From assembly GCF_011766325.1 (NCBI RefSeq), contig NZ_BLLG01000004.1, positions 124,001 through 188,000 of the forward strand: a DNA stretch of 64,000 bases. The letters run 5' to 3'. Source of the DNA: Streptomyces pacificus. GTDB lineage: Bacteria > Actinomycetota > Actinomycetes > Streptomycetales > Streptomycetaceae. The stretch's first letter is position 1; the number at the start of each line of letters is the position of its first letter. The notes below the pieces were generated by a model. The model was not told where the DNA came from and searched no databases. It saw nothing but the letters and a program-made list of their open reading frames with translations. Made by a program: the position numbers and the translations under genes. Shown here piece after piece: positions 37,074-44,701 of the stretch.

Positions 37074-37895
37074 ATGTCGATGCACCCTACTTCCGAGCAG
37101 CTTCTCGACCTGTTCAACTGGGCCTCTCCGGGCATGCTGGTCACCGGTGCCGACGGCGCCGTGGTGCTGGCCAACAAGGCCGCCACGGAGCTGCTGGGGG
37201 ACAACGCCGCAGCCGGCACCCAGCTCGCCGGTGTGCTGGGCATCGAGGACTACGACGCCCTGCTCGCGGCCGGGACACCGGTGGAGAACCGGGAGGCGAC
37301 CTTCGCGAACCCCGACTTCGCGTCCGGCTACGCCAACGTCGGCTTCGGTGACGTCGACGGCAAGACCTACGGCTTCTGGGCCCTGCGCCCGGTCACCACC
37401 CACCCGACTCCCTCCCCCGCATCCGGCGCGGGCCCCTCCACCGCCCAGGCGTGGATCAGCCGGGTGGAACAGGTCAACGAGGCCTACACGCCGGTCGGCG
37501 AGGACGCGGTCGGGTTCCTCGAGGCGTACTACGACAACTGCCCGGTCGCGATCCATCTCATCGAGGAGGACGGCACGGTCGCCCACGCCAACTGGAAGGA
37601 CGTCGCGATCGTCGGGGCGAGCGAGCAGCCGGAAACCTATGTCGGGCACCACATCCGGCGCATCTACGCCGACCAGGACGTCGTCGAGGACTTCCTGGGC
37701 CGCTGGGGCGAGGACGCGCCGATCATCGACTTCCGCGCCGACTTCCTCAACAAGGGAGAGCGGGTCCCTGTGGTGATCTTCTCCACGGCGAAGGTCGAGA
37801 ACAACAAGCTGAAGAACACCCGCTGCTTCGTCTTCCCCGACAGCCACCCGGACCGCGAACGGGACAGGGTCAAGGCGCTGGACCTCGGCTTCTGA
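37074..37895 (+). CDS. tandem PAS-domain protein without output domain
   Basis: The 273-residue protein carries two PAS domains: residues 8-70 (ASPGMLVTGADGAVVLANKAA) and 150-250 (NCPVAIHLIEEDGTVAHANW, then YVGHHIRRIYADQDVVEDFL and TRCFVFPD). The second is of the type found in sensor kinases, but no kinase, cyclase or DNA-binding domain follows. A Ser/Pro/Thr-rich linker separates the two. It could bind an intermediate or a cofactor, or act as a regulator; function unknown. Its place inside a biosynthetic operon is unusual. Confidence 0.85.
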   Translation: MSMHPTSEQLLDLFNWASPGMLVTGADGAVVLANKAATELLGDNAAAGTQLAGVLGIEDYDALLAAGTPVENREATFANPDFASGYANVGFGDVDGKTYGFWALRPVTTHPTPSPASGAGPSTAQAWISRVEQVNEAYTPVGEDAVGFLEAYYDNCPVAIHLIEEDGTVAHANWKDVAIVGASEQPETYVGHHIRRIYADQDVVEDFLGRWGEDAPIIDFRADFLNKGERVPVVIFSTAKVENNKLKNTRCFVFPDSHPDRERDRVKALDLGF

Positions 37896-38116
37896 GCCCC
37901 ATGGCGCCACAAGCCGCGTGCGAATCCCTCTCCGCGGCGATGTCCTCGGTCTGAGACGCGGTGCATCTCCCTCCGCGGGGACAGCGGTGCTCAGCAGGGC
38001 TGGCGGTCGTTCACGAGCAGTGCGCTCAGTGGTCGGCCGCCGGCCACCGGCAGACCTGGAGCAGCTGCTCCTGCCCTGAATCCCCCCTTCCCTCACCAAC
38101 ACAAAGGAACTTCGCG

Positions 38117-39007
38117 TTGAAGAGGATCGGTTTCCTCGGCCTCGGCACCATGGGCAGCCCGATGGCTGTCAACCTGTGCAAAGCCGGATACACCGTGTAC
38201 GGCTGGAACCGCAGCGACGGCAAGACCGGGCCTCTGCTTGCAGCAGGCGGACGAGCCGCTGCGTCGATACGCGCAGCGGTCCGCGGCGCCGATGTGGTGA
38301 TCACCATGCTTCCGGACGCACCCCAGGTCGAGGAAGTCGCCTACGGCCCTGAGGGAATTCTGGCCAACACCCGACCGGGGGCGCTGCTGATCGACATGTC
38401 CACCATCGCCCCGCAGAGTTCGGTCGAACTTGCCCGCAACGCCGCCGCACACGGAATCCGTGTCCTTGACGCTCCGGTCGCCGGCGGTGAGGCCGGTGCC
38501 GTCGAAGGCATCCTGTCGATCATGGTCGGCGGTGAAGCCGACGACCTCGAGGAAGCACGGCCCGTCTTCGAAGCCCTCGGCAAGACCATCACACGCTGCG
38601 GCACCCATGGTCTGGGCCAGACGGTGAAAGCCGCCAACCAGTTGGTTCTCGCGATCAACATCCAGGCGTGCGCGGAAGCCGTGGTCTTCCTCGAAAAGTC
38701 AGGCGTGGACCTCGAAGCCGCCCTCGACGTACTGAGCGGTGGCCTCGCCGGCTCCAACGTCCTCACCCGCAAGAAGACCAACTTCCTGAATCGCGACTAC
38801 ACGCCCAGCTTCAGGATGGGCCTTCACCACAAAGACATGGGCATCGTCACCGACACCGCCCGTGCCATCGGCGCCGTCATCCCCCTCGGGGGCATCGCCG
38901 CACAGCTCATGGCGTCCGCCATGGCACGTGGGGACGCGGAGATCGACCACTCCGCCCTGCTGCACGGCGTCGAACTCCTCAGCGGATACGACCGGCCGCA
39001 GGAGTAG
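38117..39007 (+). CDS. beta-hydroxyacid dehydrogenase, HIBADH/tartronate semialdehyde reductase family
   Basis: The 296-residue protein has the Rossmann motif GFLGLGTMGSPMA, the glycine-rich substrate loop DAPVAGGEAGA and the catalytic Lys171 with Asn175 (GQTVKAANQ), numbers that fall exactly on family positions. The conserved serine 122 of the DAPVSGG loop is alanine here, so substrate carboxylate binding may differ and the natural substrate need not be a simple beta-hydroxyacid. TTG start with AAGGAA upstream is preferred. The last gene of the block; convergent with mutM. A 221-base gap precedes it. Confidence 0.88.
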   Translation: MKRIGFLGLGTMGSPMAVNLCKAGYTVYGWNRSDGKTGPLLAAGGRAAASIRAAVRGADVVITMLPDAPQVEEVAYGPEGILANTRPGALLIDMSTIAPQSSVELARNAAAHGIRVLDAPVAGGEAGAVEGILSIMVGGEADDLEEARPVFEALGKTITRCGTHGLGQTVKAANQLVLAINIQACAEAVVFLEKSGVDLEAALDVLSGGLAGSNVLTRKKTNFLNRDYTPSFRMGLHHKDMGIVTDTARAIGAVIPLGGIAAQLMASAMARGDAEIDHSALLHGVELLSGYDRPQE

Positions 39008-39094
39008 GGATCCGCAGCCCCGGTTCGTCCACGGATCACCGCCCCGGCCCAGGCCGTCGGCTCCACAGGGGCCGGGCAAGCCCCGAGCAGCGTC

Positions 39095-39970
39095 TCACCT
39101 GGGAAAACGTGCTTTGCTGCTCTGTGGGATGGGCTGGCACTTCGGGCAGAAATAGGAGGATCGGTTCATGAACGGGGCTCTTCTGATCCTCGTTCCACAC
39201 CGGTTGCACGGCTGCTCAGAGCGCCCGTATACGCTCAGTTCCCTGCTGAAGTAGCCCGACTCGCCGTTCACGTTGACGTAGAGGCTGTCGAAGCTGGTAC
39301 CACCGGCGGCGAGGGCCTCGTTCATCACGTCCCGTGCGTGGCCGAGGAGTTCGGCTGACCCGGCACGGGTGAGGCCGGCGGTGGGCCGGTCGTAGTGGAG
39401 TCCGGCCCGCCACAGGGCCTCGTCGGCGTAGATGTTGCCGACGCCGCTGACCAGGGACTGGTCGAGCAGGGCGCGCTTGATCGTGGTCCGGCGCAACCGG
39501 AGCGCCGTGTGGAAGGCCGCGTCGTCGAACTCGGGGTCGAGGGGGTCCCGGGCGATGTGGGCGATGGCGTCCGGCAGCCCGTCCCGGGTGGTGTCGTGGA
39601 GCGAAAGACCGCCGAAGGTCCGCTGGTCGACGAACCGGAGCTCGGTCCCGAGGCCGTCGCCGAAGCGGATCCGGACCCTCAGGTGCCTCTCGTCCACGGC
39701 CGCCTCCGGCTGGACCAGCAGCTGCCCGCTCATCCCGAGGTGTCCCAGGACGGCGCTGCCGCCGTCGTCCAGCGGCAGCCAGAGGTACTTCCCGCGCCGC
39801 CGGGCGGTCCCGATCCGCCGGCCGAGGAGCCTGGCCGCGAAGTCGCCTCCGCCGCCGAGGTGCCGGCGCACGGCCCTCGGGTGCAGTACGTCCACACCGC
39901 CCACGGTCCGCCCGCAGACCCATCTCTCGAGTCCCCGGCGCACGACTTCCACCTCGGGCAGCTCGGGCAC
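39095..39970 (-). CDS. mutM: formamidopyrimidine-DNA glycosylase
   Basis: MutM removes oxidised purines such as 8-oxoguanine. The 291-residue protein starts VPELPEVE with the catalytic Pro2 and Glu3, has the H2TH region ([23 protein letters not shown]) and the C-terminal zinc finger [10 protein letters not shown]...CPKC. GTG start with a perfect GGAGGAG site. Beside rnc as in other streptomycetes, it defines the right edge of the accessory block. Confidence 0.96.
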   Translation of the reverse strand: MPELPEVEVVRRGLERWVCGRTVGGVDVLHPRAVRRHLGGGGDFAARLLGRRIGTARRRGKYLWLPLDDGGSAVLGHLGMSGQLLVQPEAAVDERHLRVRIRFGDGLGTELRFVDQRTFGGLSLHDTTRDGLPDAIAHIARDPLDPEFDDAAFHTALRLRRTTIKRALLDQSLVSGVGNIYADEALWRAGLHYDRPTAGLTRAGSAELLGHARDVMNEALAAGGTSFDSLYVNVNGESGYFSRELSVYGRSEQPCNRCGTRIRRAPFMNRSSYFCPKCQPIPQSSKARFPR

Positions 39971-40329
39971 GTGTCTCCTCCGGATCTCGTCAGACCAGCC
40001 AGACGCCCGCAGCGTACCTCCGCGCCGCCTGCCGGCGTGCCGCGGGCGGTTCACCGGGCGGCAACCCGCCCAGGGGCGCGAAGCCGGAGACTCCCTGACC
40101 GCGGACGAAGACGAAGCCGCAGCCGCAGACACCGGCACCGGCACCGGCACCGGCACCCGCACCCGCACCCGCACCCGCACCCGCACGGACAGAAGCCAGT
40201 GCACCAGACGGCAACCGCACCGGGACACCAAGGGGACCCGCGACCGCAGACGCGGGCCGGCAAGGGAAGGCCCTCGGGGTGCAAAGAGCCCCGCCATGCG
40301 GGGCACGGCGGGGCCCGGAAGCCGGCCCG
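39971..40329. other. 359-base mutM leader containing a hexamer microsatellite
   Basis: Minus-strand leader between rnc and mutM. Most of it is G+C-rich without a gene; it contains the CACCGG/CACCCG repeat described separately. The open frame crossing it encodes Val-Arg/Val-Pro repeats and is an artefact of the repeat. Confidence 0.5.
40130..40189. repeat. hexanucleotide microsatellite
   Basis: Ten consecutive hexamers: four CACCGG at 40130-40153 followed by six CACCCG at 40154-40189. It lies between rnc and mutM, 160 bases upstream of the mutM start. Confidence 0.9.
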
Positions 40330-41124
40330 TCAGGCGGTGGCGCGGGGCGAAGGAGCGGCGGCGGCTGAGGCCTCCGCCGCCCCCGCGACTGCGGCGGCCT
40401 CAGCCGCCGCGGCGCGCTCGTCCGCCGCGGACCGGATCGCCCGCCACGCGGACTCCGCCGCCTGCTGTTCCGCTTCCTTCTTGCTGCGGCCGGTGCCGGT
40501 GCCGTACGAGACACCACCGACGCGGGCGGCAGCAGTGAAGGTCTTCTCGTGGTCCGGACCCGTCTCGGAGACCAGGTACTCGGGCACTCCGAGCGCCTCG
40601 GCGGCCGTCAGCTCCTGGAGACTGGTCTTCCAGTCCAGGCCGGCACCGAGGTTCGAGGACTTCTCGATCAGCGGATCGAAGAGCCGGTGCACCAGCTCGG
40701 ACGCCGCGTCGAGGCCCTGGTCGAGATAGACCGCGCCGATCACCGCTTCCAGGGTGTCGGCGAGGATGGACGCCTTGTCCCGCCCGCCCGTGCCCTCTTC
40801 GCCCCGGCCGAGGCGGATGAAGGACCCGAGGTCGAGACTCCGGCCGACCTCCGCCAGCGCACGCGAGTTGACCACCGCGGCCCGCAGTTTGGCCAGCTGG
40901 CCCTCGGGCAGGTCGGGGTGGGTGCGGTACAGCGTGTCCGTGACCACCAGGCCGAGCACCGAGTCCCCGAGGAACTCCAGTCGCTCGTTGGTGGGCAGAC
41001 CGCCGTTCTCGTACGCGTACGAGCGATGGGTCAGCGCACGGACCAGAAGGGCGGACTCGAGTCGATACCCGAGCCGCCCTTCCAGAAGCGTGTGGGACGA
41101 GGCCGAACTGATGCTGTCGGACAT
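40330..41124 (-). CDS. rnc: ribonuclease III
   Basis: RNase III cleaves double-stranded RNA in rRNA and mRNA processing; in S. coelicolor the gene is absB, a global regulator of antibiotic synthesis. The 264-residue protein has the signature [16 protein letters not shown] near residue 42 and a C-terminal dsRNA-binding domain ([16 protein letters not shown], then [25 protein letters not shown] in parts) followed by an Ala/Glu-rich tail. It is 19 bases downstream of rpmF. Confidence 0.96.
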   Translation of the reverse strand: MSDSISSASSHTLLEGRLGYRLESALLVRALTHRSYAYENGGLPTNERLEFLGDSVLGLVVTDTLYRTHPDLPEGQLAKLRAAVVNSRALAEVGRSLDLGSFIRLGRGEEGTGGRDKASILADTLEAVIGAVYLDQGLDAASELVHRLFDPLIEKSSNLGAGLDWKTSLQELTAAEALGVPEYLVSETGPDHEKTFTAAARVGGVSYGTGTGRSKKEAEQQAAESAWRAIRSAADERAAAAEAAAVAGAAEASAAAAPSPRATA

Positions 41125-41143
41125 CGCACCTCTCACCGGCCGC

Positions 41144-41317
41144 TCAGACCCCGAGGACCTGGCGCTTGTTGTAGGTGCCGCAGCTCGGGCACGCGATGTG
41201 CTGCAGCTTCGGCTCCTGGCAGCTCTCACACGAAACCAGGGTGGGGACCGCAGCCTTCCACTGCGACCGGCGGTGGCGCGTGTTGCTGCGCGACATCTTC
41301 CGCTTCGGAACAGCCAC
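41144..41317 (-). CDS. rpmF: 50S ribosomal protein L32
   Basis: The 57-residue protein starts [19 protein letters not shown] after GTG, the family signature, and has two zinc-type cysteine pairs, Cys30/Cys33 and Cys43/Cys46, so it is the zinc-binding (C+) form. It follows the YceD/DUF177 gene at two bases, the conserved bacterial arrangement. Confidence 0.97.
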   Translation of the reverse strand: MAVPKRKMSRSNTRHRRSQWKAAVPTLVSCESCQEPKLQHIACPSCGTYNKRQVLGV

Positions 41318-41319
41318 GG

Positions 41320-41976
41320 CTACTTCTCCTGCTTCTCGTCGACGCGTGCTGATCGAGGCGCGTCGCCGCTCTTCTTGTCCTTCTCACCGGTTCCGAGTGA
41401 ATCGGCGAGTCCCTGCAGTGCCGCCCAACGAATGTCGACGGCGTCATGGTGGTGGTCCGGTTCGGCGTTCAGGTCGGCTCCGCAGTCGGAGCACAGCCCT
41501 GCACAGTCCTCCCGGCACACCGGCTGCATCGGCAGTGCGAGCACCACCGCGTCGCGCAGCACGGGCTCGAGGTCGAACATGCCGTCCTCGAGGACGATCA
41601 CGTCCTCGTCCTCGGCGTCGTCGCCGGGCGCCGGCTCCTTGGCACGGCCCCGGTCGTCGGCATCGGGGTACGAGAACATCTCCTGGAAGTCCGCCACGAC
41701 CTCTTGGCGCACCGGCTCCAGACACCTTACGCACTCCCCCTCGGCCACGGCACCCGCGGTGCCCGTGACGAGCACCCCTTCCATGACGGACTCGAGGCGG
41801 AGCTCAAGCTCCACGGGCGCGCCCCCGGGCACGCCGATGACCCCTTCGACACCGAGAACCGCGGGCGCGGCGGGCGCCGGCACGGAACGGGAGAGCCGCT
41901 GAAGCGCACCGGGCCTCCGGCCCAGCTCGTGCGTGTCGAACACGAGGGGGTTGCGGTGGTCGAGGCGGGCGTTCAG
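41320..41976 (-). CDS. YceD/DUF177 family protein
   Basis: The protein of about 218 residues has the DUF177 core with cysteines CVRCLEPV and [17 protein letters not shown], suggesting a metal-binding site, and [16 protein letters not shown] near the end. In bacteria and chloroplasts YceD homologues (TRNA/23S rRNA accumulation) sit beside rpmF. The start is uncertain: a CTG at 41976 has an AGGAAGAG site at good spacing and begins [18 protein letters not shown]; a GTG at 41943 lacks a site, and an ATG at 42087 lies far upstream. Confidence 0.85.
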   Translation of the reverse strand: MNARLDHRNPLVFDTHELGRRPGALQRLSRSVPAPAAPAVLGVEGVIGVPGGAPVELELRLESVMEGVLVTGTAGAVAEGECVRCLEPVRQEVVADFQEMFSYPDADDRGRAKEPAPGDDAEDEDVIVLEDGMFDLEPVLRDAVVLALPMQPVCREDCAGLCSDCGADLNAEPDHHHDAVDIRWAALQGLADSLGTGEKDKKSGDAPRSARVDEKQEK

Positions 41977-42103
41977 GGCTCTTCCTGCTTTCGGATCGAG
42001 GTGGGAGGCCGCGATGTCCAGCGCAGCGTCAATCCACGCTCCCGCGACCGAAGAGCCAGGATACTTGACCGCTGGCTCCAGGCCCAATCCGGCCCGTGGC
42101 GGA

Positions 42104-43273
42104 TCAGCGGCCCTGCTCGTGGTGCCGCAGCTGCTCCGTGTCGATCACGCTGGTGTCGAAGAAGCTGGTCTCGTCCAGCGAGGCGGGCCGGACAGCGCCC
42201 TCGCCGGCCTGCTGCCTGGTCCCGTACCCCCCGTCGTACCGCTGGGCGTCCTGGCCGTACCCCCCGCCGTAGCCCCCGGAGTCCTGCCCGTACCCCCCGC
42301 TGTAGCCCCCGGAGTCCTGCCCGTACTCCCCGCCGTGGCTTCGGGAGTCCTCGACGTACCCCTGGCCGTAGCCCCGGGATTCCCGGGCGTACGCCCGGTC
42401 GTGGTCCTGCTGCTGCCCGTAGCCCCCGGCGTAGGGGTCCTGCGGGTACGCATACGCGTCCCGGTCCCGGGCCGCCGCGGGCTCGTAGGGGTACGGCTCG
42501 GCCTGGGCCGGGATCCGGGGAGTGCGGCCCCCCTGCTGCGGCCCGGGATCCGCCGCCGCGAGCCCGGCGAGGTAGTCGGCGTCGCTGGTGTGCTGCACGG
42601 TGCCGGCGGACTCCTGTGCGGCCATGTGCGCGCCGAGGTCGTCCGTGGCGATGCGGCCGTGCAGCTTCTGCCTGCCCCGGCCGACGGCCTCCAGCGTCTG
42701 GGAGAGCACCGCCTCGAAGGCGCCGAGCTTGGCGTCCACGTAGTCGTCCGCACTGCGGACCAGCGTCTGCGGATCCGCGCTGTACTCGGGTGCGTCGTCA
42801 TCGGCGCCGTCCTGGCCGGCCGCTCCGGGGCCCCGGCCGAGCAGCTTCTCGCGGCCCCGGTCGACGGAGCCGATGGTCTTGTTGAGGACGACCTCGAAGT
42901 TGGCGAGTTTGGAGTCGACGTAGTCGTCGGCTTCGGCACGGATCTCCTCGGCCTCCCGGCGGGCTTCGGCGAGGATCCGGTCGGCCTCCTCCTGGGACTG
43001 CCGCGCGAGCTGAGTGCCGGAGAGCAGGGTGCCCCGCTCCGAGTGGGCGGCCTGGATGATCCGCTCGGCCTCCCGGCGGGCCTCCTCGACCATCTGCTCG
43101 CGGTCGCCGATCAGCTCCCGGGCCTGGGCCAGCGAGTCCGGCAGCGCCTGGCGGACCTCGTGGAGCAGCGCGAGCAGTTCGGCGCGGTTGACCACGCAGG
43201 AGGCCGACATGGGCATGGACCGGGCGTTCCCGACCGCCTCGACGATGTCGTCGAGTTTCTTCTGCACGTCCAC
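42104..43273 (-). CDS. DivIVA-like coiled-coil protein with Gly/Tyr repeat tail
   Basis: The 389-residue protein has an N-terminal helical region rich in Glu/Ala/Arg (about residues 1-165; MVEEARREAERIIQAA, ADRILAEARREAEEI), similar to DivIVA-family or ATP-synthase-b-like coiled coils of streptomycetes. Two related segments, ADDYVDSKLANFEVVLNKT and ADDYVDAKLGAFEAVLSQT, are internal repeats. From about residue 250 the protein is low complexity with repeated GYGQDSGGY units. This suggests a cytoskeletal or scaffold role with a disordered tail; exact function unknown. GTG start. Confidence 0.8.
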   Translation of the reverse strand: MDVQKKLDDIVEAVGNARSMPMSASCVVNRAELLALLHEVRQALPDSLAQARELIGDREQMVEEARREAERIIQAAHSERGTLLSGTQLARQSQEEADRILAEARREAEEIRAEADDYVDSKLANFEVVLNKTIGSVDRGREKLLGRGPGAAGQDGADDDAPEYSADPQTLVRSADDYVDAKLGAFEAVLSQTLEAVGRGRQKLHGRIATDDLGAHMAAQESAGTVQHTSDADYLAGLAAADPGPQQGGRTPRIPAQAEPYPYEPAAARDRDAYAYPQDPYAGGYGQQQDHDRAYARESRGYGQGYVEDSRSHGGEYGQDSGGYSGGYGQDSGGYGGGYGQDAQRYDGGYGTRQQAGEGAVRPASLDETSFFDTSVIDTEQLRHHEQGR

Positions 43274-43405
43274 CGTGTGCTCGCCACTCTCTACAGTCGC
43301 TACAGCCGTTTTGGAGCCGGACGCAACGACTGTACGGGCAGCCGGTGCCCCTTCGACACCGGGTGACGGAATGTCAGCGGCAGGCCGGATGCGGCGTCGG
43401 GCCCG

Positions 43406-43924
43406 TCACCCGGGCCGCTTCCCCGGGAGCCGTTCGGTCAGCGCCGCGAGGACGGCCGGCGGCACCAGGTGCGAGACGTCCCCGCCCCACGCCGCGACTT
43501 CCTTGACCAGCGATGACGACAGGAAGCTGTAGGTCGGGCTGGTCGGCACGAAGAGCGTCTCGACACCCGACAGGCCGTTGTTCATCTGGGCCATCTGCAG
43601 CTCGTAGTCGAAGTCGCTGACCGCTCGCAGGCCCTTGACGATGGCGGGGATGTCCCGCTCCTTGCAGTAGTCGACCAGCAGACCGTGGTACGCCTCGACC
43701 TCGACATTGCCGTACTCGGCGGTGACCTCGCGGATCAGCTCGATCCGCTCGTCGACGGTGAACAGCCCCTGCTTGGACTGGTTGATCATCACCACCACGT
43801 GCACCACGTCGTACAGCTTGGAGGCGCGGGCGATGATGTCGAGGTGTCCATTGGTGACGGGGTCGAACGACCCCGGACAGACGGCGCGGCGCAACTGAAG
43901 TCCCTCGCTCTCCGGTCCGGTCAT
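43406..43924 (-). CDS. coaD: phosphopantetheine adenylyltransferase
   Basis: CoaD makes dephospho-CoA, the penultimate step of coenzyme A synthesis. The 172-residue protein has [14 protein letters not shown] (HxGH-type nucleotide site) and [17 protein letters not shown]. It is somewhat longer at the N-terminus than E. coli CoaD; the ATG overlaps the rsmD stop by four bases (ATGA), which supports this start. Confidence 0.96.
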   Translation of the reverse strand: MTGPESEGLQLRRAVCPGSFDPVTNGHLDIIARASKLYDVVHVVVMINQSKQGLFTVDERIELIREVTAEYGNVEVEAYHGLLVDYCKERDIPAIVKGLRAVSDFDYELQMAQMNNGLSGVETLFVPTSPTYSFLSSSLVKEVAAWGGDVSHLVPPAVLAALTERLPGKRPG

Positions 43925-44502
43925 GGTGCGTCTTCACAGGCGGCGGCGCGACCGTACCAAAGCGTCCCCTCGCCGTAACGACGGGCCCGCAACGGCTCGA
44001 TCCCGTCCGGCCAGACGAACTCCCCGCCCCTGGTGCTGCGCTCCACGGTGACGACGGCGTCCGCCGCGAGCCAGCCCCCCGAGCGGAGTGTGAGGAGAAT
44101 CTCGCGAAGATCGTCGTCGGTGACGGCGTACGGCGGGTCGAGGAACACCACGTCGTACGGCTCGGCAGGGGCCGGCCCCTGGACGACCTGCTCGGCCCGG
44201 CCGGACCGCACCTCGGCGCCGGGCAGGGCCAGGGTCCTGGCGTTCTCCCCGACCGTCCGGGCGGCGCGGGCGTCGGCCTCGACGAGCAGGGCGTGGGAGG
44301 CGCCGCGGGACAGCGCCTCCAGGCCGACGGCGCCCGAGCCCGCGTAGAGGTCCGCGACGCGCAGTCCCCCGAGGGAGCCGAGCAGCGACTCCCAGGTGGA
44401 GAACAGTCCTTCACGGGCCCGGTCGGAGGTGGGGCGGGTGCCGTTGCCCGGTGGCACGGCCAGGCGGCGTCCGCCGGCCGCGCCGGCGATCACGCGGGTC
44501 AT
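43921..44502 (-). CDS. rsmD: 16S rRNA (guanine966-N2)-methyltransferase
   Basis: The 193-residue protein starts [19 protein letters not shown] and has the SAM motif [18 protein letters not shown] and the catalytic DPPY in [10 protein letters not shown], typical of RsmD. AAGGA six bases before the ATG supports the start. It is coupled to coaD, the normal arrangement in Gram-positive bacteria. Confidence 0.95.
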   Translation of the reverse strand: MTRVIAGAAGGRRLAVPPGNGTRPTSDRAREGLFSTWESLLGSLGGLRVADLYAGSGAVGLEALSRGASHALLVEADARAARTVGENARTLALPGAEVRSGRAEQVVQGPAPAEPYDVVFLDPPYAVTDDDLREILLTLRSGGWLAADAVVTVERSTRGGEFVWPDGIEPLRARRYGEGTLWYGRAAACEDAP

Positions 44503-44622
44503 CTGGGTCCTTCGCGAGACGGGGCTCGATCGGCTCGACGGCCTGGTCGCGGCGGTCGGACCGATCCGGTCCTCTCCACGATATGGGCTGCGCGCGGCCG
44601 CGGGCCTCCCGGACCCGGAACA

Positions 44623-44655
44623 GGACCTGAGCGGGACCTGAGCGGGACCTGAGCG
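44623..44655. repeat. three tandem copies of an 11-bp repeat
   Basis: GGACCTGAGCG occurs three times in succession between recG and rsmD, followed by a fourth degenerate unit. No function apparent; slippage repeat. Confidence 0.8.
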
Positions 44656-44701
44656 GGACCGGAACAGGACCGGAGCGGGCGCCCGTGCCCCCTGCCTCGG
44701 C

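Noticed and set aside
40130..40189. CRISPR array
   Set aside because: The units are contiguous hexamers without spacers and no cas genes are present.
39990..40306. Frames over the hexamer repeat giving Val-Arg or Gly-Ala repeats
   Set aside because: They are caused only by the microsatellite; no conserved protein sequence.
44623..44655. Transposon end or regulatory iteron
   Set aside because: Three 11-bp units without inverted termini, no transposase nearby; consistent with slippage.
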